Source: Hyphomicrobiales bacterium (GTDB taxonomy: Bacteria > Pseudomonadota > Alphaproteobacteria > Rhizobiales > Rhizobiaceae). From it: 64,000 nucleotides of DNA. The position numbers and the translations under genes were made by a program. The notes below the pieces were generated by a model. That model saw nothing but the letters and a program-made list of their open reading frames with translations. It was not told the origin of the DNA and searched no databases. The stretch lies in contig UCJH01000040.1 of assembly GCA_900472785.1 (NCBI GenBank), forward strand, positions 1 through 64,000, in the 5' to 3' direction. Positions 51,156 through 59,536 of this stretch are shown piece by piece. Position 1 is the stretch's first letter; every line of letters begins with the position of its first letter.

Positions 51156-51346
51156 GATTGATCCCTCGATACAGCGATGCTTCTAGTCCGTTCGGACGCT
51201 ATAGCATGAATATGCGTTGTTCGCCTGCTTTGAAACGTTTGCGCTTCCCAGGGAAGCTTTGACCGTTCCGGTTTCTGTTAAGGGTCATTTCTGCCCTGCC
51301 GCCATCAAAGCGGAAAGTTCTGCGCCGCAGTCAGTGCGTAGAACTG

Positions 51347-51378
51347 AAAAAGGCGGTGGCGACCGTGTCGCCCCCGCC
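51347..51378 (-). terminator. Terminator of rpsU
   Basis: Read on the minus strand, GGCGG and GGCGAC pair with GTCGCC and CCGCC across a single mismatch around an ACG loop, and run into TTTTT. It starts 36 bases after the rpsU stop codon. Confidence 0.85.
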
Positions 51379-51413
51379 GGGGTATGCGTCTGAAAGAATC
51401 GAAAGACGACCGA

Positions 51414-51659
51414 TCAGCGTGCAGGTGCCGCCGCGGCCGGACGACCGCCGGTGACGATGCCACCTTCCCGCTGGGCGCGCTTGCGGGCCAGCTTGCGAAC
51501 GCGGCGAACGGCTTCAGCCTTTTCGCGGGCGCGCTTCTGGGAGGGCTTCTCGTAATAATCACGCATCTTCATTTCGCGGAAAATGCCTTCGCGCTGCATC
51601 TTCTTCTTGAGTGCGCGAAGCGCTTGATCGACGTTGTTGTCGCGGACTAGTACCTGCAC
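51414..51659 (-). CDS. rpsU: Ribosomal protein bS21
   Basis: Small-subunit ribosomal protein S21, 81 residues, near the 3' end of 16S rRNA and needed for initiation on many messages. The conserved start [20 protein letters not shown] is followed by the motif [21 protein letters not shown], and a lysine/arginine-rich helix. The C-terminal tail ([16 protein letters not shown]) is longer than in enterobacteria, which is common in alphaproteobacteria. It has its own terminator. Its promoter must lie in the region after 51660. Confidence 0.96.
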   Translation of the reverse strand: MQVLVRDNNVDQALRALKKKMQREGIFREMKMRDYYEKPSQKRAREKAEAVRRVRKLARKRAQREGGIVTGGRPAAAAPAR

Positions 51660-52064
51660 GTTAATCCCGTTCCTTTGTTTCGAGTGTTTGCCGCATGAGT
51701 AAGCTCAACGAGGCAAAAAAAATAACGTTCGCTGAGCCAGGAGGCTTTACGATTGGGGGAGCGGATACCAGATCGTTCCCTCAAAGTCCAGCCGGGAGTT
51801 TACCCAGCGTCCCGAAAATTGCGTTGCGGGCCTCTTTTCACCCTTGTCCGCTCTCCCCTCGTGTTTTGCCGCTGCAGCGTGGTGGTTCATGCTTTATAGT
51901 ATCGCGGTGCGGATGCGGTCCGATCGTTTGGCGCAAATTGCGACCATGTCGCAAGTCGTGCAGGGCGCGGCGGATCGCGTCGCAAAAGAAACGTTGCTTC
52001 GCCGAAGGATTTGTCATCTCTAGCGGCAACAAGAAGTTCACCGGATTATGGAGTGTGAAGGCGG
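51660..52064. other. Intergenic region between divergent rpsU and soxB; candidate operator
   Basis: No gene is seen. It must hold the promoters of rpsU and the sarcosine oxidase operon. One inverted repeat, TTGCGA-CCATG-TCGCAA at 51938-51954, lies 111 bases before soxB and could be a regulator site for the sox operon; no regulator gene adjoins. TTTATAGTATC at about 51893 may include a -10 box. Confidence 0.45.
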
Positions 52065-53318
52065 ATGCGCAAATATTCGGTTTTTGCTGTCGCTCGCGAG
52101 GCGATGCGCGGCCACAGGGGATGGGAGGCGCAGTGGACCTCGCCCGAGCCCCGCAAGGAATATGATGTCATCATCATCGGCGCCGGCGGCCACGGTCTCG
52201 GCACGGCCTATTATCTTGCCAAGGAACACGGCATCACCAATATCGCGGTGCTGGAAAAAGGCTGGCTCGGCGGCGGCAATACCGGCCGCAACACCACCAT
52301 CATCCGGTCCAACTATCTCTATGACGAAAGCGCCGGCATCTACGATCACGCGCTGAAGCTCTGGGATGGCCTCAGCCAGGATCTCAACTACAACGTCATG
52401 TATTCGGCGCGCGGCGTGATGATGCTGTCGCACAACATCCATGACCAGCAGGTTTTCAAGCGCCATATCCATGCCAATCGCCTGAACGGCATCGACAATG
52501 AATGGCTGACGCCGGAGCAGGCGCAGGAGTTCTGCCCGCCGCTCGATATTTCGCACTCGGCTCGTTACCCAATCAACGGCGCGGCCCTGCAGCGGCGCGG
52601 CGGCACCGCCCGCCACGATGCCGTCGCCTGGGGTTATGCCCGCGCCGCCGCCGATCGCGGCGTGCACATCATCCAGAACTGCGAAGTCACCGGCATCCGC
52701 CGCAATCCGGACGGCTCCGTCGCCGGTGTCGACACCAATCGCGGCCAGATCAACGCCAAGAAGGTCGGCGTCGTTGCCGCCGGCCACACCTCCGTGCTGA
52801 TGGAAATGGCCGGCGTGCGCATGCCGCTGGTCAGCTATCCGCTGCAGGCGCTGGTGTCCGAGCCGGTCAAGCCGATCTTCCCCTGCGTGGTCATGTCGAA
52901 CACGGTGCACGCCTATATCTCGCAGTCCGACAAGGGCGAACTCGTCATCGGCGCAGGCACCGACCAGTATTCGTCCTACTCCCAGACCGGCGGCCTGCAG
53001 ATCATCACGCACACGCTCGATGCCATCTGCGAGTTGTTTCCGATTTTCCGCCGCATGAAGATGATGCGCTCCTGGGGCGGCATCGTCGACGTCACGCCGG
53101 ACCGCTCGCCGATCCTCGCCAAGACGCCGGTTTCCGGCCTCTATGTCAATTGCGGCTGGGGCACCGGTGGCTTCAAGGCAACGCCGGGCTCGGCCAATGT
53201 CTTTGCTCACACCATCGCCAACGACGCGCCGCACCGGATCAATGCGCCGTTCACGCTGGAACGCTTCCGCTCGGGCCGCCTGATCGACGAAGCGGCCGCT
53301 GCCGCCGTTGCGCACTAA
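52065..53318 (+). CDS. soxB: Sarcosine oxidase subunit beta
   Basis: Catalytic flavoprotein subunit of the heterotetrameric sarcosine oxidase, which demethylates sarcosine to glycine and passes the one-carbon unit to tetrahydrofolate. 417 residues, of the DAO family. FAD-binding loop VIIIGAGGHGLGTAYYLAKE is near residue 35. The LGGGNTGRNTTIIRSNYLYD stretch near 69 includes the site of covalent flavin attachment region in this family, and WGGIVDVTPDRSPIL near 344 and GWGTGGFKATPGSA near 362 complete the flavin site. Start ATG 52065 with GAAGG upstream. First of four genes in the order beta, delta, alpha, gamma. Confidence 0.95.
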   Translation: MRKYSVFAVAREAMRGHRGWEAQWTSPEPRKEYDVIIIGAGGHGLGTAYYLAKEHGITNIAVLEKGWLGGGNTGRNTTIIRSNYLYDESAGIYDHALKLWDGLSQDLNYNVMYSARGVMMLSHNIHDQQVFKRHIHANRLNGIDNEWLTPEQAQEFCPPLDISHSARYPINGAALQRRGGTARHDAVAWGYARAAADRGVHIIQNCEVTGIRRNPDGSVAGVDTNRGQINAKKVGVVAAGHTSVLMEMAGVRMPLVSYPLQALVSEPVKPIFPCVVMSNTVHAYISQSDKGELVIGAGTDQYSSYSQTGGLQIITHTLDAICELFPIFRRMKMMRSWGGIVDVTPDRSPILAKTPVSGLYVNCGWGTGGFKATPGSANVFAHTIANDAPHRINAPFTLERFRSGRLIDEAAAAAVAH

Positions 53319-53330
53319 GGGGAAAACACC

Positions 53331-53675
53331 ATGCTTCTGATCTATTGCCCCTATTGCGAGGAAGAGCGTTCCGAGCTCGAATTCCGCCAGGCCGGCGACG
53401 CCCATATCGCCCGCCCAACCACCATGACGGAGATGACCGACGAGGACTTCGAGGCGTTTTTCTTCCTGCGGGAAAACGTCAAGGGCCTGACCTTCGAACG
53501 CTGGCGCCACCTGAACGGCTGCGGCCGGTTCTTCAACGCGGCCCGCGATACCGTCAGCGACAAGTTCCTGACCACCTACAAGGCCGGCCTGCCGCGCCCG
53601 GACATCAGCACGCTGCGTCCGGCCGCGTCCGCCCCTGTCGAAACCTATGAAGCCACGGAGTCGGACGCGAAATGA
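53331..53675 (+). CDS. soxD: Sarcosine oxidase subunit delta
   Basis: A 114-residue zinc-binding subunit with the N-terminal CPYCEEERSELEF (a CxxC zinc knuckle near residue 6), NVKGLTFERWRHLNGCGRFFNAARDT near 50 and the conserved later part VSDKFLTTYKAG. It helps hold the alpha-beta dimer together. It begins 12 bases after soxB and overlaps soxA by four bases (ATGA). The chain shows nothing unusual. Confidence 0.95.
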   Translation: MLLIYCPYCEEERSELEFRQAGDAHIARPTTMTEMTDEDFEAFFFLRENVKGLTFERWRHLNGCGRFFNAARDTVSDKFLTTYKAGLPRPDISTLRPAASAPVETYEATESDAK

Positions 53676-56665
53676 GCGGCGCCAATCGTATCCCCGGTGC
53701 AGGCCGTCTCACCCCTGCAAAAACCGCCCGTTTCTTCTTCGACGGCAAGAGCTATGCGGCGCTTGAAGGCGACACCGTTGCCTCGGCGCTGCTCGCCAAC
53801 GGCGTTCATCTCGTCGGCCGCTCGTTCAAGTATCACCGCCCGCGCGGCATCGTCTCGGCCGGTGCCGAAGAGCCGAACGCACTGATCGGCGTCGAGCGCG
53901 ACGCTGCCCGCAAGCAGCCGAACGTGCGCGCCACCGTGCAGGACGTGTTCGACGGCATGAAGGTGATTTCGCAGAACCGCTGGCCGTCGCTCGCCTTCGA
54001 CGTCGGTGCGGTCAACAACCTGCTGGCGCCGTTCTTCGCCGCCGGCTTCTACTACAAGACCTTCATGTGGCCGAAGCAGGCCTGGAAGCACGTCTACGAG
54101 CCGCAGATCCGCGCGGCGGCCGGTCTGGGCGTTTCACCTGATGAAGACGATACCGACCATTACTCCAGCCGCTACGCCCATTGCGACGTGCTGGTCATCG
54201 GCGCCGGCATTGCCGGTCTTTCAGCAGCGCTGGCGGCGGCAAAGACCGGTGCACGCGTCATCATCTGCGACGAACAGCCCGAAGTCGGCGGTGCGCTGCA
54301 CTACGACAAGAGCGTGACCGTCGATGGTCTCGACGGCTTCACCTGGGCGCAGGCAACGGCCGCCAACCTCAAACAGATGAAAAACGTCAAGGTTCTGCCG
54401 CGCACCACAGCCTTCGGCTACTACGCCCAGAACTTTGTCGGCCTCAACGAGCGGGTGACCGAGCATCTGGCCAAGCCCGACAAGAAGCTGCCGCGCGAGC
54501 GTCTCTGGCAGGTGCGCGCCAAGCGCGTCATCATCGCCACCGGCGCGATCGAACGCCATATGGTGTTCGCCAACAACGACCGTCCCGGCATCATGCTGGC
54601 ATCGGCCGCGCACACCTTCCTCAACCATTTCGGCGTTGCCGTCGGCAAGAAGGTCGGCGTCTATACGGCCAATGATTCGGCCTACGAGGCTGCTTTCGAT
54701 TTGAAGCGAGCCGGCATCACGGTCGTTGCCATCGTCGACAGCCGCGAGAAGCCGGGCGAGGGCGTTGTTGCCGAGGCCCGCACGCTCGGTATTGAGGTGA
54801 TGACCGGCCACGCCGTCGTCAATACGGCCGGCCATCTGCGCGTCTCTTCCATGTCTGTTGCCCGCAACGGCGGCGGGGCAGCGCGCTCGATCGCCATCGA
54901 CGCTCTTCTGATGTCGGCCGGCTGGACACCCTCCGTGCACATGTTCTCGCAGTCGCGCGGCAAGGTCGCCTATGACAACGAGACGCAGCGCTTCCTGCCC
55001 GGCACCTATGCGCAGGATTGCCTCTCCGTCGGCGCCTGCAACGGCACCAACGACCTGCAGGCGACCATCGAGGAATCGCTGGCGGCCGGCGAACTGATGG
55101 CCCAGGCGTCCGGCTACTCCGCTTCGCAGAAGCTGGAGCTGCAGGGCAGCAATGCCTTCAGCTGGACCGGCGGCATGGCCGGTGCTGCCGAAGGGGCAGG
55201 CCCGGACACGACGGTCAAGGCCTTCATCGATTTCCAGAACGACGTCTGCGCCAAGGATATCCGCCTTGCCGTTCGCGAAGGCATGCACTCGATCGAGCAT
55301 ATCAAGCGCTTCACCACCAACGGCATGGCGACCGATCAGGGCAAGCTCTCCAACATCCACGGTCTGGCCATCGCTGCCGAAACGCTGGGCCGCGAAATCC
55401 CCAAGGTCGGTCTCACGACGTTCCGCGCGCCCTATACGCCGGTAACCTTCGGCACGCTGATCAACCATTCGCGCGGCGAGCTGTTCGATCCGACCCGCAA
55501 GACGCCGATGCACGCGCTGGAAGAAGCCCAAGGCGCGGTGTTCGAGGATGTCGGCCAGTGGAAGCGGGCCTGGTACTATGCCAAGGCCGGCGAGGACATG
55601 CATCAGGCTGTCAACCGCGAATGCAAGACCGTGCGCGACGTCGCCGGCATGTTCGATGCCTCCACGCTCGGCAAGATCGAGGTCGTCGGCCCGGATGCGG
55701 CGGAGTTCCTCAACCTGATCTACACCAATAGCTGGGATACGCTGAAGCCCGGCCGCTGCCGCTACGGCATCATGCTGCGCGAAGACGGTTTCGTCTATGA
55801 CGACGGCGTCGTCGGCCGCATGGCGGAGGATCGTTTCCACGTGACGACGACCACCGGCGGTGCCGCCCGCGTCATGAACCACATGGAAGACTATCTGCAG
55901 ACCGAGTTCCCGCATCTGAACGTCTGGCTGACATCGGCCACCGAGCAATGGGCCGTCATCGCCATCCAGGGACCGAAGGCCCGCGAGATCATCGCGCCGC
56001 TGGTCGAAGGTATCGATCTGTCGAACGAAGCCTTCCCGCATATGAGCGTGCGCGAAGGCAAGATCTGCGGCGTGCCGACCCGCCTGTTCCGCATGTCGTT
56101 CACCGGCGAGCTCGGCTTCGAAGTCAACGTGCCCGCCGATTTCGGCCCGGCGATCTGGGAGGCGATCCGCGCCCAGGCCGAACCACTCGGCGCCTGCGCC
56201 TACGGCACCGAGACGATGCACGTTCTGCGCGCCGAGAAGGGCTACATCATCGTCGGTCAGGACACCGACGGAACGGTCACGCCGGACGATGCGTCGCTCG
56301 GATGGGCGGTCGGCAAGAAGAAGCCGGACTTCGTCGGCATCCGTGGCCTGCGCCGCCCGGACCTCGTGGCGCAAGGCCGCAAGCAGCTTGTCGGTCTGCT
56401 GACCAAGGATCCGAAGGTGGTGCTGGAAGAGGGTGCGCAGATCGTCGCCGATCCGAACCAGACGCTGCCGATGACGATGATCGGCCACGTCACCTCCGCC
56501 TACTGGTCGGAAAATTGCGGCCGCTCGATCGCCATGGCGCTCGTTGCCGGCGGCAAGGCCCGTATCGGTGAAACGCTTTACGTGCCCATGCCCGACAGGA
56601 CGATCGCCGTCGAGGTGAGTGACATGGTGTTCTTTGACAAGGAGGGAGGCCGTCTCCATGGTTGA
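53672..56665 (+). CDS. soxA: Sarcosine oxidase subunit alpha
   Basis: The large subunit, 997 residues, full length. Order of domains: a ferredoxin-like N-terminal part (FFFDGKSYAALEGDTVASALLANG onward, residues 20-100), an NAD-binding Rossmann domain with VLVIGAGIAGLSAALAAAK near 172, a thioredoxin-reductase-like region, and the C-terminal aminomethyltransferase/tetrahydrofolate domain (GCVT-like; VVGPDAAEFLNLIYTN near 670 and GELGFEVNVPADFG near 811). This subunit binds NAD and tetrahydrofolate and makes 5,10-methylene-THF. Overlaps soxD by four bases and soxG by eight, so the operon is tightly coupled. Confidence 0.96.
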   Translation: MSGANRIPGAGRLTPAKTARFFFDGKSYAALEGDTVASALLANGVHLVGRSFKYHRPRGIVSAGAEEPNALIGVERDAARKQPNVRATVQDVFDGMKVISQNRWPSLAFDVGAVNNLLAPFFAAGFYYKTFMWPKQAWKHVYEPQIRAAAGLGVSPDEDDTDHYSSRYAHCDVLVIGAGIAGLSAALAAAKTGARVIICDEQPEVGGALHYDKSVTVDGLDGFTWAQATAANLKQMKNVKVLPRTTAFGYYAQNFVGLNERVTEHLAKPDKKLPRERLWQVRAKRVIIATGAIERHMVFANNDRPGIMLASAAHTFLNHFGVAVGKKVGVYTANDSAYEAAFDLKRAGITVVAIVDSREKPGEGVVAEARTLGIEVMTGHAVVNTAGHLRVSSMSVARNGGGAARSIAIDALLMSAGWTPSVHMFSQSRGKVAYDNETQRFLPGTYAQDCLSVGACNGTNDLQATIEESLAAGELMAQASGYSASQKLELQGSNAFSWTGGMAGAAEGAGPDTTVKAFIDFQNDVCAKDIRLAVREGMHSIEHIKRFTTNGMATDQGKLSNIHGLAIAAETLGREIPKVGLTTFRAPYTPVTFGTLINHSRGELFDPTRKTPMHALEEAQGAVFEDVGQWKRAWYYAKAGEDMHQAVNRECKTVRDVAGMFDASTLGKIEVVGPDAAEFLNLIYTNSWDTLKPGRCRYGIMLREDGFVYDDGVVGRMAEDRFHVTTTTGGAARVMNHMEDYLQTEFPHLNVWLTSATEQWAVIAIQGPKAREIIAPLVEGIDLSNEAFPHMSVREGKICGVPTRLFRMSFTGELGFEVNVPADFGPAIWEAIRAQAEPLGACAYGTETMHVLRAEKGYIIVGQDTDGTVTPDDASLGWAVGKKKPDFVGIRGLRRPDLVAQGRKQLVGLLTKDPKVVLEEGAQIVADPNQTLPMTMIGHVTSAYWSENCGRSIAMALVAGGKARIGETLYVPMPDRTIAVEVSDMVFFDKEGGRLHG

Positions 56666-57227
56666 TCTTATTGCAGCAACAGACCTCTCCAATGCCCGCG
56701 CCCCGGTTCTGGCCAGACGCCATGGCGGCTCCGGTGCGGCTGCGCTGACGCCGGCTGCCCCGGCAACGCGCCTGTCCCTGCGGGCCAAGCCGGATGCCGT
56801 TTCCGCGCTGTCAGCAGCGCTTGGCGTTTCCCTGCCGACGAAGCCGAAGACGTCTGCTTCGTCGAACGGCCGTCATGCGCTCTGGCTCGGCCCGGACGAA
56901 TGGCTTCTGATCGACGAGAACGCGGCGGACCTTCCGGCCGCGGCCGCATCCAGCGGCGTGCTGCATTCGGCAACCGACGTCTCCCACCGCAACACGGCCA
57001 TCCTCGTCAAGGGGTTCGGCGCCGAAGTGGCGGTCAATGGCGGCTGCCCGCAGGACCTCTCGCTTGCCAGCTTCCCGGTCGGCGCCTGCGCGCGCACGGT
57101 CTTCGGCAAGTCCGAGATCGTACTCTTGCGCACCGCCGAGGATGCTTTCCGCGTAGAGTGCTGGCGCTCGTTTGCGCCTTACGTGTTCGGGCTGCTTTCG
57201 GACGCGGCGGAAGACGCTGGGAATTGA
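56658..57227 (+). CDS. soxG: Sarcosine oxidase subunit gamma
   Basis: A 189-residue subunit related to the C-terminal folate-binding part of aminomethyltransferases. Recognisable are LGPDEWLLIDENA near residue 76, ATDVSHRNTAILVKGFGAEVAVNGGCPQDL near 106, and FRVECWRSFAPYVFGLL near the end. It completes the heterotetramer. The ATG at 56658 overlaps soxA by eight bases; an upstream in-frame start is inside soxA. A short hairpin repeat 70 bases further downstream (57296) may help end the transcript. Confidence 0.93.
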   Translation: MVDLIAATDLSNARAPVLARRHGGSGAAALTPAAPATRLSLRAKPDAVSALSAALGVSLPTKPKTSASSNGRHALWLGPDEWLLIDENAADLPAAAASSGVLHSATDVSHRNTAILVKGFGAEVAVNGGCPQDLSLASFPVGACARTVFGKSEIVLLRTAEDAFRVECWRSFAPYVFGLLSDAAEDAGN

Positions 57228-57295
57228 GCTGAAGGGGCTTGCGATTCGAACCGTTGACGCACCCGCGCTTGGCTTAGGGAAATGAGCCGGAAACT

Positions 57296-57320
57296 GTCTC
57301 CCCCTTTAGCAGGGGGAGAC
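57296..57320. repeat. 10-bp perfect hairpin repeat behind the sox operon
   Basis: GTCTCCCCCT and AGGGGGAGAC pair perfectly around TTAGC. This is the same core as the hairpins at 778 and 27860 and the element at 18250. It lies in a 210-base gap between convergent soxG and SDR genes, where it may also help termination, but there is no T tract. Confidence 0.6.
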
Positions 57321-57437
57321 AGGATGGAGTGGGTCGCTCTTCACTCCCTGATCTTCCGTTTTCGAAAGCACAGGATGTGCGAAAGTGATATCAGTCCTTC
57401 TTTGCGGCGCATCCATCGATCTGCAGCAAATGCGACG

Positions 57438-58211
57438 TTAGAGCCTAGCACCGCCCGTTGCGTCGATCACCTGTCCGGTCGTCCAGCGCGCCTCGTGTGA
57501 CGCGATGAAGGCCACAATATCCGCAACATCGGCCGCTTGACCGACACGGGAGAAGGCCGAAAGGGCTTCCGCGCCGGCACGCGCCTCGGGTGCTGACAGC
57601 CAGGCCGCGTTCATGTCCGTCTCGGTGACGCCGGGCATGACCGTATTCACCGTGATCCCGCGGGGACCGAACTCCGGCGCAAGTGCCAGCGTCAGCGTTT
57701 CAAGTGCACCCTTGGAGGCTGCGTAAGCAGGATGCGTCGGCGCCGCGATGCGCGTGAAGCCTGTCGAAATGTTGATGATGCGACCGTTGTCGCGGATATG
57801 GTTCGCAACGGCCTGAATCAGGAAAAACGGCGCTTTCAGGTTGATTGTCATGAGCTCGTCGTAGGCAGCCTCAGTTGTCAGCGCCAAGGACAAAGCCGGT
57901 GCGATGCCGGCATTGTTGACGAGAATATCCAGCTTGGACTCACCCGTCATGGAGACGGCGACCTCCCTGAGTTGTTCCCAGATGCTGTCCGCCGCTTCCT
58001 TTCCGTTTCTCAGATCGGCACTGATGCCGACGGCTTTGGCTCCGATGGCCTCGATCTCACGGATTGTGGCTTGGGCGGCTTCGACATTGCTGCTGTAGTG
58101 CACGCCAATGAGCGCAGCGCCGTTCCTTGCGAAGGCGAGCGCTACGGCACGACCGATCCCGCGAGAGCTTCCTGTTATAAGGGCCACCTTGTTTGACAAT
58201 GTTCCAGACAT
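57438..58211 (-). CDS. SDR-family oxidoreductase
   Basis: A classical short-chain dehydrogenase/reductase, 257 residues. Cofactor loop ALITGSSRGIGRAVALAFA is near residue 10, the NNAG motif near 99 in DILVNNAGIAPA, and the active-site serine, tyrosine and lysine in IINISTGFTRIAAPTHPAYAASKGALE (Y at about 162, YxxxK). The C terminus WTTGQVIDATGG is typical. The basic residue after beta 2 suggests NADPH, but this is weak. It is transcribed divergently from a TetR regulator and is probably repressed by it. Substrate unknown. Confidence 0.92.
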   Translation of the reverse strand: MSGTLSNKVALITGSSRGIGRAVALAFARNGAALIGVHYSSNVEAAQATIREIEAIGAKAVGISADLRNGKEAADSIWEQLREVAVSMTGESKLDILVNNAGIAPALSLALTTEAAYDELMTINLKAPFFLIQAVANHIRDNGRIINISTGFTRIAAPTHPAYAASKGALETLTLALAPEFGPRGITVNTVMPGVTETDMNAAWLSAPEARAGAEALSAFSRVGQAADVADIVAFIASHEARWTTGQVIDATGGARL

Positions 58212-58232
58212 CGATCACTCCATTGCGATTAT

Positions 58233-58248
58233 TATATCAATCGCTATA
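58233..58248. promoter_or_regulatory. TetR-family operator, copy 1 (SDR side)
   Basis: TATATCAATCGCTATA, 22 bases upstream of the SDR start codon. Its reverse orientation partner at 58280 matches in 14 of 16 bases. The half-sites TATA.CGAT/ATCG.TATA form an imperfect palindrome. Confidence 0.65.
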
Positions 58249-58279
58249 TTAAAAGGGAGAATGCGTTTGTCAATTATTT

Positions 58280-58295
58280 TATAGGGATCGATATA
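58280..58295. promoter_or_regulatory. TetR-family operator, copy 2 (TetR side)
   Basis: TATAGGGATCGATATA ends two bases before the TetR ATG. On the opposite strand it reads TATATCGATCCCTATA, nearly the same as copy 1. Its position over the ribosome binding region would allow tight autorepression. Confidence 0.65.
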
Positions 58296-58297
58296 AA

Positions 58298-58933
58298 ATG
58301 AACGAATCGACCCGAAGACGCGGTAGACCCCGGCTGCTTGATCGCAACGTCGGATTGGAGATCGCTACGCGGCTCTTCTGGCAGCACGGATATGAAGGAA
58401 CATCGATCGCGGATCTGACTAAAGCTATGGGGATCACGCCGCCCTCTCTCTACGCGGCGTTTGGTTCTAAGGAAGAGCTGTATCAGCAGGCGCTCGACTA
58501 TAATGTCGAGCGCGAAGCCAAGTGTCGATTGGACGCCCTTGAAGGGGAAATGCCAGCGCGCGATGCCCTTGCGTTCTACCTTTACAATGTCGCAGAGGGG
58601 ATCAGTGATCCGACCAAGCCGCGGGGCTGCATGGTGTCGACCGCCGTCCTTCAGCATGCCGAAGAAAATGAGAGTATCGCCAAGGCCGTTGCCGCCCGCC
58701 GAGAATATTCGATACAAGTCATGAAGGCACGTTTCGACCGTGCCGTCATCGAGGGAGAACTTGCCGCCGATACCGAAACGGATACTCTCGCGCGCTTTTA
58801 TGCGGCTGTCGTTCAAGGCATGTCGGCGCAAGCCTGTGACGGAGCATGCACGGAGAGACTGAAGCGGCTGGCGGATATCGCGTTGTCGGCGTGGCCCGGC
58901 GCCCCGAGCATCGCCCCACGAAGCGAGAAGTGA
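58298..58933 (+). CDS. TetR-family regulator of the divergent SDR gene
   Basis: A 211-residue TetR regulator. The HTH is at about residues 15-60 (GLEIATRLFWQHGYEGTSIA, then DLTKAMGITPPSLYAAFGSKEELYQQAL), and the C-terminal domain includes PRGCMVSTAVLQHAEENESIA near 108, typical of the TetR_C subgroup that controls nearby oxidoreductases. The start codon at 58298 has no visible Shine-Dalgarno, because the operator palindrome occupies the space. It is divergent from the SDR gene with two matching palindromes between. It likely senses a small electrophile or the SDR substrate. Confidence 0.9.
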   Translation: MNESTRRRGRPRLLDRNVGLEIATRLFWQHGYEGTSIADLTKAMGITPPSLYAAFGSKEELYQQALDYNVEREAKCRLDALEGEMPARDALAFYLYNVAEGISDPTKPRGCMVSTAVLQHAEENESIAKAVAARREYSIQVMKARFDRAVIEGELAADTETDTLARFYAAVVQGMSAQACDGACTERLKRLADIALSAWPGAPSIAPRSEK

Positions 58934-58958
58934 CGAATGAACTTATTGCAACTTCGCT

Positions 58959-59447
58959 TCAAGCATCCTCGGGCCGGTCCTTCGGGTCGAACTGGATGAT
59001 GGTCAGCCAGCTGGCGGTGAGCGCCGGCTTGCGCTCGTTCTCGATATCGACGGTGACGTCGTAGGTGACCATCAGCATGCCGGCGCCGCGGAAGCGGGCT
59101 TCGGCCATGGTGAAGCGGCCGCGGACCTTGGCGCCAGCCTTCACAGGCGTCATGAAGCGGACCTTGTCGAAGCCGTAGTTGATGCCCATGGTCTGCTCGC
59201 GCACCTTGGGCAGGCAGTTGTAGTTCATCGCCGACAACAGCGAGAGCGACAGGAATCCATGGGCGATCGTGCCGCCGAAGGGCGTTTCGGCCGCCGCGCG
59301 CTCCGGGTCGGTATGGATGAACTGGTGATCGTCGGTGGCGTCGGCAAAGCTGTCGATCGTCTTCTGCGACACCGTGATCCAGTCGGAGATACCGATCTCC
59401 TTGCCGACCAGATCCTTGACGTCCGAAAGCGAAATTTCACGCGGCAT
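58959..59447 (-). CDS. MaoC-family (R)-specific enoyl hydratase-like protein
   Basis: A 162-residue hot-dog-fold protein of the MaoC/NodN type. The hydratase motif is FADATDDHQFIHTDPERAA near residue 34 (the D-x4-H pair that forms the active site) and GGTIAHGFLSLSLLSAM near 60. Such proteins add water to (R)-3-hydroxyacyl chains or serve in polyketide and fatty acid pathways. Start ATG 59447 with GGGGA upstream; the long upstream frame to 59804 crosses glgX antisense and is not real. It is located between TetR and glgX, with no obvious operon partner. Confidence 0.9.
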   Translation of the reverse strand: MPREISLSDVKDLVGKEIGISDWITVSQKTIDSFADATDDHQFIHTDPERAAAETPFGGTIAHGFLSLSLLSAMNYNCLPKVREQTMGINYGFDKVRFMTPVKAGAKVRGRFTMAEARFRGAGMLMVTYDVTVDIENERKPALTASWLTIIQFDPKDRPEDA

Positions 59448-59536
59448 TCTGTTTCCCCGAAGCTGAAAAGACCTGGCCTCCCGACCCTGTATATGCGTTG
59501 CAAGCGAAAAACGGCAATCCGTCAGGGCGATAAGAG

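Noticed and set aside
54221-56788. 855-codon open frame on the minus strand
   Set aside because: It lies wholly antisense to soxA-soxG, has the low-complexity R/D/G composition of a shadow frame in GC-rich DNA and no recognisable domain.
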